In this document: one piece after another, positions 1-9,002 of the stretch
How positions within the stretch are numbered: the stretch's first letter is position 1
Layout: every line of letters begins with the position of its first letter
NCBI RefSeq assembly: GCF_041679265.1
Contig: NZ_JBGFSM010000007.1
Location: forward strand, 62,001-126,000
Origin: Autumnicola sp041679265
Lineage (GTDB): Bacteria > Bacteroidota > Bacteroidia > Flavobacteriales > Flavobacteriaceae
Reading direction: 5' to 3'
DNA length: 64,000 nucleotides
Translations under genes and position numbers: made by a program
The notes under the pieces: generated by a model
The model's input: only the letters and a program-made list of their open reading frames with translations
The model's database searches: none
What the model was told of the DNA's origin: nothing

Positions 1-1
1 T

Positions 2-484
2 AATGTTGGGGACACCGTACAGTTTACCTCGGTAAGGCCGTACCGCATCATTGTTACGGGAAGAATTAAGCATTATATTTCAGCATTTGGTGAGCACGTA
101 ATCGCAAAAGAAGTGGAAGAAGCTATGCATCAGGCGCTTAGCGATACCGGTACACGTATTAACGAATTTACCGTGGCCCCGCAAATTAATCCTGAAGGCG
201 GGGAACTGCCTTACCATGAATGGTTTGTAGAATTTGAAAAAGAACCGCAGGATATGGAGCAGTTTATTTCAATTCTCGATAAAGCCATGCAAAAACAAAA
301 TTCTTATTATTTTGATTTGATTGAAGGAAAAATTCTTCAACCTTTGAAAATAACAAAAGTGCCGAATCAAAAATTTCAGCATTACATGAAATCTGAAGGT
401 AAACTTGGCGGCCAGAACAAACTTCCGCGCTTGTCTAACGACAGGATAATTGCGGATAAACTTCAAAAATTGATTGAAAATTAA
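2..484 (+). CDS. GH3-family acyl-adenylating enzyme, C-terminal end (partial)
   Basis: The open frame enters from the left edge and ends in TAA at 484, so only about 160 C-terminal residues are visible. The motif GRIKHYISAFGEHV followed by a small mixed domain (dimethyl-lysine-poor, ending KLPRLSNDRIIADKL) is typical of the GH3 auxin-responsive-promoter superfamily, which are ANL-type acyl-adenylate enzymes. In Bacteroidetes this family is common and its substrate is not known to me. A downstream GTG at 113 is not the start, because the family-like sequence continues upstream without a stop. Nine bases separate it from the next gene, suggesting one transcript. Confidence 0.8.
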   Translation, partial: NVGDTVQFTSVRPYRIIVTGRIKHYISAFGEHVIAKEVEEAMHQALSDTGTRINEFTVAPQINPEGGELPYHEWFVEFEKEPQDMEQFISILDKAMQKQNSYYFDLIEGKILQPLKITKVPNQKFQHYMKSEGKLGGQNKLPRLSNDRIIADKLQKLIEN

Positions 485-492
485 TCTTTTAT

Positions 493-2181
493 ATGTCTAA
501 TTTAAAAATACAGGGCCGCACCCGTGCGCAGGAAAGTTCCAGTGCCATTGAGCGCATGTATATTACCATGCGCCATCTTTTTAACCGCGGCTTTTACAAA
601 CCTATGGGGGTTTCCGGAGAGACACTAAGAGAAGCCCTGCTCATTTTACGCCCCGAAATTTATGGTTCTGTTGCCGATGATAAAGCAGAATTAAACGGAC
701 TTTTATACGTGATAGACCGCCTTCCCAAAGGCATTGAAGAATGCCGGTATATAAACCTTACCAGTGATGAAGGTTACGGGAATTCGCATTTTAAACCAAT
801 TATTCCTCCAAAAAGGCGCAGGAACTGTTACCGCATAGATGAGGAGCAGATGAACATTGAAATTACCCGGGGCCGGTCTGAAATTTATGATATTTTAACC
901 CACCTTACCTTTCTTTTTATCGAATCTCATAAGATCATGCGCCGGGTGGTGATAGATGAAGAAGGAAATGTTACACGGGACTGGCAAAAACTGGAAAAGG
1001 CTGTATTGCAAACAGAGGAACTCACCCAGGCAGAACGGGAAGTGGCTTTAACCCATACAGCAAATATCCTTGGAAGAACCTTTAATGAGGTGACCGGCAT
1101 TTATCCAAAATTTGCCATTCCTGAGAACCAAGAGCGTTTCTTAAGCCTTATCTATTGGTTGGGGAAACTTGCCATTTCTGAAATAGTTGAGAACAATAAG
1201 CGCATTATCACCTTTAGCCAGGTGCTTCGGGAACGCCTAGGGCAACATATTCACGGAGAAATTTGGGCAGATAAGATAAAGGAATATTTGCTTAGCGAAA
1301 ACCTTACGCACAGGCCCATCCACATTATTAGCGCCAACATGCATAGTGTGATGAACACCCTTTATACTCCAATTGCCCTTAAGGCTGAATTAAAAAAGAA
1401 ATCGGCATTGGGTATTTACGAAGAGTTGAGTGACAGCGGGAACGGTGCTTTACGGAATAAAGTAACCAAAGTGGCACTGGGCAAAGGCATGAAATTTATT
1501 GAAGATGAAAGCGGTACCAACATAGATGTGCAGGTGTTTGATACTGCCAAAATGGAAGAAGGATTCCGGATAGAAAATTTTGCTGAAAAAGCCGAAGAGG
1601 AAAAACCTGTGATCCTGGTGATGGATTATGCCTTTGGGGAACAGGCTTATGAAACCATGGATGAGCTCTTAAAGCCTTACAATTTTGAAGAAAATGAGAT
1701 TCACATGAATGTGAAATCTATCTCTATTATGGGAAAAGCGGGAATTCTGGAAGGCGCCAAAGGCGATATTATGATTCCCACTGCCCATCTGTTTGAAGGC
1801 ACAGCAGATAATTATCCCTTCAAAAATGAACTTACCAAGAAATCCCTGGAAGGCCACGGAATAAGTGTGGTAGAGGGGAGTATGATTACGGTCCTGGGGA
1901 CATCCCTTCAAAATAAGGATATCCTTAGATTTTTCCATGATTCCACATGGAATGTGAGCGGCCTTGAAATGGAAGGTGCCCATTACCAGAAGGCGATCCA
2001 GGCAGCAGCTAAATTGCGGGGCAATATAGACGAAGACGTGAAGGTAAGGTACGCCTATTATGCCTCAGATAATCCCCTGGAAACCGGCAGCACGCTGGCG
2101 TCAGGAGGGCTTGGCACCACCGGCGTAAAACCCACTTACCTCATTACAGAGAAAATTCTGGAACAAATCTTTAATTCATAA
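493..2181 (+). CDS. Conserved flavobacterial protein, DUF6909-like, with nucleoside-phosphorylase-like C-terminus
   Basis: 562 residues, no signal peptide or membrane segment. I recall close relatives annotated DUF6909, with no assigned function. The N-terminal ~330 residues are rich in helices and charged residues. The C-terminal ~200 residues show, in order, a beta strand VILVMDYAFGEQ, a turn IMGKAGILEGAKGDIMIP, the segment GLEMEGAHYQKAI and YYASDN. That order resembles the purine nucleoside phosphorylase/AMP nucleosidase fold (GxAGgL, GDi, MExxA, SD). The resemblance is my reading and not a database match. It lies between the GH3 gene and rfbC with very short gaps, so it is probably co-transcribed with both. 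Confidence 0.65.
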   Translation: MSNLKIQGRTRAQESSSAIERMYITMRHLFNRGFYKPMGVSGETLREALLILRPEIYGSVADDKAELNGLLYVIDRLPKGIEECRYINLTSDEGYGNSHFKPIIPPKRRRNCYRIDEEQMNIEITRGRSEIYDILTHLTFLFIESHKIMRRVVIDEEGNVTRDWQKLEKAVLQTEELTQAEREVALTHTANILGRTFNEVTGIYPKFAIPENQERFLSLIYWLGKLAISEIVENNKRIITFSQVLRERLGQHIHGEIWADKIKEYLLSENLTHRPIHIISANMHSVMNTLYTPIALKAELKKKSALGIYEELSDSGNGALRNKVTKVALGKGMKFIEDESGTNIDVQVFDTAKMEEGFRIENFAEKAEEEKPVILVMDYAFGEQAYETMDELLKPYNFEENEIHMNVKSISIMGKAGILEGAKGDIMIPTAHLFEGTADNYPFKNELTKKSLEGHGISVVEGSMITVLGTSLQNKDILRFFHDSTWNVSGLEMEGAHYQKAIQAAAKLRGNIDEDVKVRYAYYASDNPLETGSTLASGGLGTTGVKPTYLITEKILEQIFNS

Positions 2182-2187
2182 TTACCT

Positions 2188-2733
2188 ATGCAGGTAGAAG
2201 AAACTCCTCTAAAAGATTGCTACCTCTTAAAACCTTCTGTTTTTAAAGATAAACGGGGTATTTTCCTGGAGAGCTACAATAGAAAAGTTTTTGAAGAAGC
2301 CATCGGCATTAGAGATGAATTTGTACAGGACAATCAATCGGTGTCCCGTTATGGGGTGTTGCGCGGGCTGCATTTTCAAACAGGAGAATTTGCGCAGGCA
2401 AAGCTGGTGCGAGTGATCCACGGCAAAGTGCTGGATGTGGTGGTAGATTTACGTCCCGGGTCACCTACCTTTAAGAAGGTTTACAAAGTGGTGCTGGATG
2501 ATGAGAATTTACTTCAGCTTTACATCCCCAAAGGTTTTGGTCATGGCTTCATCACCCTTTCAGATATTTCTGTATTTGCATACAAGTGTGACCGGTACTA
2601 TACTCCCGGGGCAGAAGGGGGGATTATTTATAACGATCCAGATTTGGCTATTGACTGGCAGTTTCCTGAAGAGAAAATGATTATTTCAGATAAAGATTTA
2701 CAGCAGCCAACCTTCAAAAAACTTTTTGAATGA
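2188..2733 (+). CDS. rfbC: dTDP-4-dehydrorhamnose 3,5-epimerase
   Basis: 181 residues, the usual length of RmlC. It epimerises C3 and C5 of dTDP-4-keto-6-deoxyglucose in dTDP-L-rhamnose synthesis in the cytoplasm. Family motifs are visible: KDKRGIFLESYN near the start, DNQSVSRYGVLRGLHFQ with the catalytic His, VVDLRPGSPTF, and IPKGFGHGF with the cupin strands after it. It overlaps rfbD by 4 bases (ATGA), indicating translational coupling. No rfbA or rfbB is in the window, so the rest of the pathway lies elsewhere or to the left. Confidence 0.93.
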   Translation: MQVEETPLKDCYLLKPSVFKDKRGIFLESYNRKVFEEAIGIRDEFVQDNQSVSRYGVLRGLHFQTGEFAQAKLVRVIHGKVLDVVVDLRPGSPTFKKVYKVVLDDENLLQLYIPKGFGHGFITLSDISVFAYKCDRYYTPGAEGGIIYNDPDLAIDWQFPEEKMIISDKDLQQPTFKKLFE

Positions 2734-3596
2734 AAACAATTTTAATCACCGGGGCTTCAGGCCAGTTGGGGAAATGTTTTGAAAAACTTTCCTCCCATTA
2801 TCCTGAATTTGATTTTCTTTTTACTTCTTCTTCTGAATTAGATATCAGAAAAAAATGTGAGGTAAGCCAGCTTTTTGGGGCAAAGCATTTTGATTACTGT
2901 ATTAATTGCGCGGCTTACACCAATGTTGAAAAAGCAGAATCTGAAGAAGAGAAAGCTTTTGCAATTAATGCCGAAGCGGTTAAAAATCTAGCTGAAGTTT
3001 GCCATTCTTCTAATACCATGCTCTTTCATTTTTCTACAGATTATGTGTTCAATGGAGAGGCTAAAATTCCTTATTCTGAAGGAGATAAGACAAATCCCAT
3101 TAATGTTTATGGGGCTTCCAAGTTAAAGGGAGAAGAAAATATAAAGAAGTTGGCCGATAAATATTTTATCTTCCGGACTTCCTGGTTGTATTCTGAATTC
3201 GGACACAATTTTTTCAGGACTATCTTGAAAAAGGCTGAAGAAGGGGCACAGCTTAAGATCACTACCGCCCAAATAGGAACTCCAACCAATGCCAACGATC
3301 TGGCCCGGCTGGTGCTACAACTTATTGCTTCAGAAAATGATGAGGTTGGCCTTTATCACTTCAGCAATGAAGGCCAAGCTACGTGGTATGATTTTGCGGA
3401 AGAAATTTTAAAAATTTCAGGAAATTCTAAAACCGTGGAACTCGAAAAAAGCAATGAATACAGAACTGTGGCAAAACGACCAGGATATAGTGTATTAAGT
3501 AAAAAGAAAGTAAAAGAGAATTTAAATTTTGAAGTGCCGCATTGGAAAAAAAGCCTGCAAGGCCTTTATTTTTCTGCAGTTTCAGCTAAAGAATAA
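2730..3596 (+). CDS. rfbD: dTDP-4-dehydrorhamnose reductase
   Basis: 288 residues. This NAD(P)H-dependent short-chain dehydrogenase makes the last step to dTDP-L-rhamnose. It has the N-terminal Rossmann motif GASGQLGKCF, the NCAAYTNVEKAE segment, FSTDYVFNG, and the catalytic YGASKLKGE (YxxxK). The C-terminal substrate region (ISAEN/YHFSNEG-like, AKRPGYSVL) fits RmlD. It starts inside the rfbC stop codon. The following glycosyltransferase starts 33 bases later on the same strand and may use the product. Confidence 0.93.
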   Translation: MKTILITGASGQLGKCFEKLSSHYPEFDFLFTSSSELDIRKKCEVSQLFGAKHFDYCINCAAYTNVEKAESEEEKAFAINAEAVKNLAEVCHSSNTMLFHFSTDYVFNGEAKIPYSEGDKTNPINVYGASKLKGEENIKKLADKYFIFRTSWLYSEFGHNFFRTILKKAEEGAQLKITTAQIGTPTNANDLARLVLQLIASENDEVGLYHFSNEGQATWYDFAEEILKISGNSKTVELEKSNEYRTVAKRPGYSVLSKKKVKENLNFEVPHWKKSLQGLYFSAVSAKE

Positions 3597-3629
3597 CGCC
3601 TTTTTTCGCACATAAGGATAAATTATTTT

Positions 3630-4406
3630 ATGAAGCAATCTGCTTTGGTTTCCATTATTATGCCCGCCTACAATGCAGCCCAATTTATCATGAAAGCCAT
3701 TGCCTCTGTTCAGAAGCAAACCTATACCAACTGGGAACTGCTAATAATTGACGATAATTCTAAAGATTTTACCGTTGCCAATATTAAAAAACAGGCGCGG
3801 GAAGATTCCAGGATTAAAATTTTCAGGAATAGCACCAATAGGGGAGCCGGCTATAGCCGTAATAAAGGCATTAAAGCCGCTGAAGGGGATTTTATCGCAT
3901 TTCTGGATGCAGATGACCTTTGGAAGCCTGAAAAGCTGGAAAAACAGCTGGAATTTATGATAAGCAATGATGTTGCAGTATGTTTTACCAGCTATGAGCT
4001 TATTTACGAGAATGGGCAGAAAAAGCATGAAGTGGTACAGGCACTGCCATTTCTCACCTACCAAAAGCTTCTAAAGGCAAATTATGTGGGAAACCTTACG
4101 GGAATCTATAAGGCTGCCAAAATTGGAAAAATTTATGCCCCGCAGATCCGCAAAAGACAAGACTGGGCATTATGGCTAAGTGCTGTAAAAAAAGCCGGCA
4201 TAGCAAAGGGCATGCTGGAATCCCTCGCTTTTTACAGGGTAAGAAGAAACAGTGTCTCCGGCAATAAGCTGGAAATGCTTACCTACAACTTCAATATCTA
4301 TTATAAATTTCTTGATTTAAGCTTCTGGAAGAGCCTTAAGTGTATGTTGATATTTCTACGGGAACAAATAATTATCAAAAAGAGGCAAATCAAACAGGTT
4401 AAATAA
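3630..4406 (+). CDS. Family 2 glycosyltransferase
   Basis: 258 residues, one GT-A domain. VSIIMPAYNAAQFIMKAI, LLIIDDNSKD and AFLDADDLW (the DxD metal-binding motif) mark a GT2 inverting glycosyltransferase acting on a nucleotide sugar in the cytoplasm. The C-terminal ~40 residues are hydrophobic and basic and may rest on the membrane. Its position after rfbCD suggests rhamnose or another O-chain sugar transfer; the substrate cannot be read from sequence. Its last 8 bases overlap the 3' end of the convergent CapK-like gene. Confidence 0.88.
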   Translation: MKQSALVSIIMPAYNAAQFIMKAIASVQKQTYTNWELLIIDDNSKDFTVANIKKQAREDSRIKIFRNSTNRGAGYSRNKGIKAAEGDFIAFLDADDLWKPEKLEKQLEFMISNDVAVCFTSYELIYENGQKKHEVVQALPFLTYQKLLKANYVGNLTGIYKAAKIGKIYAPQIRKRQDWALWLSAVKKAGIAKGMLESLAFYRVRRNSVSGNKLEMLTYNFNIYYKFLDLSFWKSLKCMLIFLREQIIIKKRQIKQVK

Positions 4407-5709
4407 GAGAGGTAAATTGTTTAAGTTTCCCGCTTTTACTGCGTTTCAGGATCGCTTTTCTTTCAAAATTTACTTTCAGGTTTTTGCCCACATATTTTTC
4501 TATTGCAGCCAGTATTTTTTGCACCTGCTCTTCATTAAACGCCTTATCGCTTACATATTCAATCTTAAAAGCATCCAGGGCGGTTTGGGTAATCACGAAT
4601 TCCTTTATACTTCCGGTATCGGCTATAATGGTTTTGGTGACATAGTAAAAGGTTAAGCCAGGCACTACTTTTCCATCGGCTAAGTGTGCAATATCATTGG
4701 TGCGCCCTATTAGCTTTTGCAGTTTTGGCCGTTTTAATGTTCCTTCTTCAGAAAAAGCCCCGGTATCACCAATATCATAACGTATCATTGGATGTGCTTT
4801 ATTGTAAAGTGAAGTTACCACCACGCGGCCTTCCCTGCCTGCTGGCAGAATATTGTTTTCTTCATCCAGGATTTCCACATAGAGGTCTTCAGAATTCACG
4901 ATCCATTCGTTACCGGCATTTTCAAAAGCAATAAGTCCAACCTCGCTGGCGCCGTATTCGTTTACAACGGGCACCCCAAGCGCTTCTTCCATAAGAATTT
5001 TGTCGTTTTCAAAGAGCCTTTCAGAAGTAACAATACAAATTTTCAAAGTAGGGCAAACATCTTTCAGCACCACATTTTTATTCCGCAGAAATTTGGCAAA
5101 CATCAGGATAGCACTGGTGTAACCGTTTAAGTATTCAAAAGGGGAACGCTTAAACCGCTTTAAGAAATTTTCCATTTTCCTGTCGCTGAGGTCAAAAATA
5201 TTGAATCTTCTCCTTAGGCTAATCCTGTCTTTTACCCGTTCCTGCAGGTTTCCGTAGAAATCTAACGGGATACCATAAAATCTTGCCTGTAGAGATTTAT
5301 TCAGGTTAATGCCATGCCAATGGTAACGATCGTTAAAATTTGCCCAGCTAAGCGCGTGGGCAAGTCGGTCTTTGGCGAAGATAAAAGGATGGCCGCTGCT
5401 CCCCGAGGTTTTGCCTACATAGGTTCTTTTGCGGGTGTTGTAGCCCTTGCTTAAGCGTTTTTGTAGTGGCTGCTGGAGGTGGGATTTTGTCATAACCGGC
5501 ACATCATTCCACTTCCGGCAATCTTCAGCCTTACAAAACTGCCTGTAAAAGGCATTGTGCTCTAAATGAAATTTTAAAATGGCATCGCGCTGGCCTTCCA
5601 GAAATTCCTCATATTCCTTTTCAGGAATTTCCTGGATCTGGCGCAATAAAGTTTCGGCCCGGGTAATGGGGAAATTATTAAGCTGCAAAGAAAGCCGGAA
5701 CCATTCCAA
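4399..5709 (-). CDS. CapK-like / phenylacetate-CoA ligase family protein
   Basis: 436 residues. The glycine/serine-rich P-loop-like GKTSGSSGHPFIF, VNEYGASEVGLIAFE and the MIRYDIGDTG motif are characteristic of the ANL adenylating subfamily that includes PaaK and the capsule protein CapK. The C-terminal subdomain contains LIGRTNDIAHLADGK and ends KSGKLKQF with the conserved lysine. The neighbouring rhamnose and GT2 genes favour a role in decorating surface polysaccharide rather than phenylacetate catabolism, but this is inference. It is transcribed towards the GT2 gene and away from purD. Confidence 0.82.
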   Translation of the reverse strand: MEWFRLSLQLNNFPITRAETLLRQIQEIPEKEYEEFLEGQRDAILKFHLEHNAFYRQFCKAEDCRKWNDVPVMTKSHLQQPLQKRLSKGYNTRKRTYVGKTSGSSGHPFIFAKDRLAHALSWANFNDRYHWHGINLNKSLQARFYGIPLDFYGNLQERVKDRISLRRRFNIFDLSDRKMENFLKRFKRSPFEYLNGYTSAILMFAKFLRNKNVVLKDVCPTLKICIVTSERLFENDKILMEEALGVPVVNEYGASEVGLIAFENAGNEWIVNSEDLYVEILDEENNILPAGREGRVVVTSLYNKAHPMIRYDIGDTGAFSEEGTLKRPKLQKLIGRTNDIAHLADGKVVPGLTFYYVTKTIIADTGSIKEFVITQTALDAFKIEYVSDKAFNEEQVQKILAAIEKYVGKNLKVNFERKAILKRSKSGKLKQFTSLI

Positions 5710-5738
5710 ATGATAAATTTCTTTTTTTAGTGAAATTA

Positions 5739-5770
5739 TTGGTGCTTCAATTTACAAACAATTATTTTTG
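5739..5770 (+). promoter_or_regulatory. Bacteroidetes-type promoter of purD
   Basis: TTG at 5739-5741 and TATTTTTG at 5763-5770 match the Bacteroidetes -33 TTG / -7 TAnnTTTG consensus with a 21-base spacer. The purD start codon is 24 bases downstream of the -7 box. Confidence 0.7.
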
Positions 5771-5794
5771 ACTCCATAACTAAAATTCCTCCAG

Positions 5795-7069
5795 ATGAAA
5801 ATTTTAATTCTTGGTGCCGGCGGTCGTGAACACACTTTTGCCCATATGATTTCAAAAAGCCCTAAATGCGATAAATTATTTGTTGCTCCGGGCAATGCGG
5901 GCACCGGAAAAATTGCTGAAAATGTTGCTCTTAAAGTTACCGATTTTGAAGCGATTAAAAAATTTGTTCTGGAGAAAGACATAGCAATGATGGTGGTGGG
6001 GCCGGAAGATCCTTTAGTTGAAGGAATAGCCGATTTTTTCATGCATGATGAACAGCTTAAACATGTACAATTAATCGGGCCTTCAAAGCGTGGTGCTTTG
6101 CTGGAAGGCAGCAAGGAACGTGCAAAGGAATTTATGCTGATGTACAATATTCCCACAGCTGCCTATGAAAGTTTTACTGAAGCAAGCCTTGAAGCCGGCA
6201 AAAATTTCCTTGAGAAATTAAAATCTCCTTATGTATTAAAAGCAGACGGGCTTGCCGCAGGAAAGGGGGTACTTATTTTAAATGATCTGGATGAAGCCAA
6301 AGCAGAGCTGGAAACAATGCTTGCGGGGGAAAAATTTGGCGCGGCAAGCAAAAAAGTAGTAATAGAAGAATTTCTTGACGGGATAGAATTGAGTGTATTT
6401 GTTTTAACCGATGGCAAAAACTATAAAATACTGCCTACGGCCAAAGATTATAAGCGCATAGGTGAAGGAGATACCGGTTTAAATACGGGCGGAATGGGCG
6501 CCATTTCTCCGGTTCCGTTTGCAGACGAGGAATTTATGCAGAAGGTGGAGGAGCGCATTGTGAAACCAACTGTGGGCGGGCTTAAGGAAGAAAATATAGA
6601 TTATAAGGGGTTTATTTTTATTGGGCTTATTAAAGTTAAAAATGAACCTTATGTAATTGAATATAATGTGAGGATGGGAGACCCTGAGACTGAAGTGGTA
6701 CTGCCAAGAATAAAAACGGACCTGGTTGAGGTGCTGGAGAAAACTTATCATTCAAAATTAGATGAGGTAAACCTTGAAATTGATGAACGGGCGGCGGCTA
6801 CGGTCATGCTGGTATCTGGCGGATATCCTGAAAATTACGAAAAGGGAAAAGAAATAACCGGGATAGAAAAAGTGGAGGATTCCCTGGTGTTCCATGCCGG
6901 CACAAAAATCGAAAATGGCAAACTTCTTACCAGTGGAGGGCGGGTAATCGCTATTACCTCCCTGGCGGAAGATTACAAAAAGGCACTAAAAAAATCTTAT
7001 CAAAATGTAGAAAACCTACAGTTTGATAAGATGTACTATAGAAAGGATTTGGGATTTGACCTATCCTAA
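5795..7069 (+). CDS. purD: Phosphoribosylamine--glycine ligase (GARS)
   Basis: 424 residues, standard length for monofunctional PurD. It joins glycine to 5-phosphoribosylamine, the second step of de novo purine synthesis. Visible are the N-domain MKILILGAGGREH, the GNAGT loop, the ATP-grasp core PYVLKADGLAAGKGV, GLNTGGMGA and EYNVRMGDPETEV. It has its own promoter and is followed by a convergent small gene that overlaps its 3' end by 9 bases. Confidence 0.97.
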   Translation: MKILILGAGGREHTFAHMISKSPKCDKLFVAPGNAGTGKIAENVALKVTDFEAIKKFVLEKDIAMMVVGPEDPLVEGIADFFMHDEQLKHVQLIGPSKRGALLEGSKERAKEFMLMYNIPTAAYESFTEASLEAGKNFLEKLKSPYVLKADGLAAGKGVLILNDLDEAKAELETMLAGEKFGAASKKVVIEEFLDGIELSVFVLTDGKNYKILPTAKDYKRIGEGDTGLNTGGMGAISPVPFADEEFMQKVEERIVKPTVGGLKEENIDYKGFIFIGLIKVKNEPYVIEYNVRMGDPETEVVLPRIKTDLVEVLEKTYHSKLDEVNLEIDERAAATVMLVSGGYPENYEKGKEITGIEKVEDSLVFHAGTKIENGKLLTSGGRVIAITSLAEDYKKALKKSYQNVENLQFDKMYYRKDLGFDLS

Positions 7070-7297
7070 ATATGGAGAATGTTTAGAAGATTTTTTCTCT
7101 TCTTCATCCCTGTCCTGAAATTTTTTAAGCTGCCCCAGCCAGTACCCAAACGCTGCAATTCCAATTAGTAAAAAGATAAAGTTTAGAGCATTGGCCAACC
7201 ACCATGAATCCATTTGCAATTCACGTAAAGCATCAAGAGGGATAAAAAGAACTTCTTCAAAAAGCCATTCAATCCCTTCAAATAAATCTCGCATCAT
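7061..7297 (-). CDS. Small one-helix membrane protein (DUF6341-like)
   Basis: 78 residues. I recall short flavobacterial proteins at this position next to purD called DUF6341, sometimes misnamed uracil phosphoribosyltransferase. There is an amphipathic N-terminus (MMRDLFEGIEWLFEEV), one membrane segment at about residues 33-53 and a charged tail DRDEEEKKSSKH. The frame stays open upstream to 7552, but I chose the ATG at 7297 because a full promoter lies just upstream of it (7324-7353) and the longer version would overlap the divergent gene. Function unknown. Confidence 0.72.
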   Translation of the reverse strand: MMRDLFEGIEWLFEEVLFIPLDALRELQMDSWWLANALNFIFLLIGIAAFGYWLGQLKKFQDRDEEEKKSSKHSPYLG

Positions 7298-7323
7298 TTT
7301 TAACCTGGTATTAGTTAATATTA

Positions 7324-7353
7324 CAAAAATATAAAAAACAGCCATGCTAACAA
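7324..7353 (-). promoter_or_regulatory. Consensus promoter of the DUF6341-like gene
   Basis: On the minus strand TTG (7353-7351), a 19-base spacer and TATTTTTG (7331-7324) match the Bacteroidetes consensus exactly. It fixes the start of the gene at 7297 and overlaps the first codons of the divergent gene at 7344. Confidence 0.75.
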
Positions 7354-8267
7354 GCTTTTTTGGTAAATCAACTCCCGTAAATATTATAGCAGTAGTGCTT
7401 TTTATGGCGTCGTTTTTTGTATTTGCCAATTCTAACGAATGGATTTTAAGTTTTGCCTTGTTGCCGTTCCTGGAAAAACTTGGAGTTTTGCTTTGTTTTA
7501 TCCTGAGTGTGCTGGTGCTTAACTTTATTGCCAAAAAGAACGAACTCACCAAAAGAAGTGCCTATAAAATACTTCTTTTTGCTATTTTTAGCAGTTCTTT
7601 TTTTGCCCTGCTGAAAAATGAACAGGCTATTCTGGCTAATTTTTTCATCCTGCTGGCCTTTAGAAGAATCATTAGCCTTAAATCCCGAAAAGTGGTTCAA
7701 CAAAAGATCTTTGACGCCACGTTTTGGATTTGTATCGCCTCCTTATATTATTTCTGGTCTATTCTGTTTCTATCAGTAGTGTTTGTTGGAATTGTTTTTT
7801 ATGCTTCTTACTTAAAAAACCTGCTTATTCCACTCGTAGCTATCCTGGGGGTGGTTTTGCTCACAGAATGCTTTCACCTGCTGGTGTACGATAATGTATA
7901 TACTCTTGCCCAATGGTACCAGCCGGTAAACCTGGATTTTGATAGTTATCAGCAATTAAGACTGCTGGCACCCCTTAGTGTGATTCTCGCCTTGTTGCTC
8001 TGGACCCTTATTTCTTATTTTTCTGTGATTCAAAAAGCCAGTGTTACCCGCCGCCCGGTTTTAAACCTCGTGCTTTTTAGCCTTGCCGTAGCGCTTTGCG
8101 TCGCCTTGCTTTCCCATCAAAAAAATGGCAGTGAATTCATTTTCTTTTTTGTTCCTTTAAGCATTATCGCCTCCAATTATTTTGATGGCAAAAAAGACAG
8201 GATATTTAAGGAAGTACTGCTTATTCTGCTTATTTTAATGCCTTTCGCAGTGCCCCTGTTTTTATAA
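7344..8267 (+). CDS. Polytopic membrane protein (DUF6427-like)
   Basis: 307 residues with about nine hydrophobic segments spread over the whole length and short basic loops (KKNELTKRS, KSRKVVQQK). I recall flavobacterial relatives as DUF6427. No catalytic motif is visible. It is paired divergently with the DUF6341-like gene, with only 46 bases between their starts, so the two may be regulated together. Function unknown. Confidence 0.72.
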   Translation: MLTSFFGKSTPVNIIAVVLFMASFFVFANSNEWILSFALLPFLEKLGVLLCFILSVLVLNFIAKKNELTKRSAYKILLFAIFSSSFFALLKNEQAILANFFILLAFRRIISLKSRKVVQQKIFDATFWICIASLYYFWSILFLSVVFVGIVFYASYLKNLLIPLVAILGVVLLTECFHLLVYDNVYTLAQWYQPVNLDFDSYQQLRLLAPLSVILALLLWTLISYFSVIQKASVTRRPVLNLVLFSLAVALCVALLSHQKNGSEFIFFFVPLSIIASNYFDGKKDRIFKEVLLILLILMPFAVPLFL

Positions 8268-8329
8268 AATTTTCTCCTGAAAAACTCTGTTTCGGAGCGT
8301 GCTTCAACTTAAGCTACGTTAAATTATAA

Positions 8330-8337
8330 TACCTTTG
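8330..8337 (+). promoter_or_regulatory. -7 element (TAnnTTTG) upstream of the DUF4254 gene
   Basis: TACCTTTG matches the Bacteroidetes -7 box, 42 bases before the chosen ATG at 8380. No clear TTG lies at -33. Its position also argues against a TTG start at 8335, which would lie inside the promoter. Confidence 0.55.
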
Positions 8338-8379
8338 CGTTTTAAACTTCAATGTACAATAACAAGATTAAGAATTAGA

Positions 8380-8985
8380 ATGTTTTCAGATAAAGCCAAT
8401 AAGATATTTCAGAAAGTGATTGAAAAATATCATGAAAAAGATACTGTAGAGCAGCCTTTTGATAATCCTTATAGCAGAAATAAAGAGTTAATTGAGCACC
8501 TTCTTTACCGAAAATGTTGGATAGATACGGTACAATGGCATTATGAAGATATTATTCGCGATACCAATATAGATCCTGCCGATGCCCTGGAGTTAAAGCG
8601 AAAAATTGATGCTTCTAACCAGGACCGTACAGATACCGTGGAATATATTGACAGTTATTTCCTGGAAACTTTCAAGGACGTAAAACCAAAGGAGAATGCT
8701 ACCATAAATTCTGAGAGTCCTGCCTGGGCCATAGACCGACTTTCTATTTTGGCACTAAAGATTTATCATATGCACGAAGAGGCCAACCGCAAAGACGCCA
8801 CCCAGGAACATATGATGAAGTGCAGGAGCAAACTGGATGTTTTATTGGAGCAGCGGGTAGATCTTTCTTCAGCAATAAATCAATTGTTGGAAGATATTGC
8901 CAACGGTGATAAATACATGAAGGTGTACAGGCAAATGAAGATGTATAATGATGAAGAGCTAAATCCCGTATTAAGGAAGAAGTAA
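8380..8985 (+). CDS. DUF4254 domain protein
   Basis: 201 residues from the ATG at 8380; the frame opens at a TTG at 8335, but that codon lies inside the -7 promoter box. The protein is helical and charged, with the conserved-looking SESPAWAIDRLSILALKIYH and DVLLEQRVDLSSAINQLL segments, which I recognise as DUF4254. In Bacteroidetes this family usually sits beside a GT9 glycosyltransferase gene, as here (18 bases upstream of it), so it probably takes part in surface glycan assembly. Mechanism unknown. Confidence 0.8.
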   Translation: MFSDKANKIFQKVIEKYHEKDTVEQPFDNPYSRNKELIEHLLYRKCWIDTVQWHYEDIIRDTNIDPADALELKRKIDASNQDRTDTVEYIDSYFLETFKDVKPKENATINSESPAWAIDRLSILALKIYHMHEEANRKDATQEHMMKCRSKLDVLLEQRVDLSSAINQLLEDIANGDKYMKVYRQMKMYNDEELNPVLRKK

Positions 8986-9002
8986 GCTAAAAGCAGAAGG
9001 AT

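Noticed and set aside
7298..7552. N-terminal extension of the 7061-7297 gene
   Set aside because: It overlaps the divergent gene's coding sequence, and a consensus promoter lies at 7324-7353.
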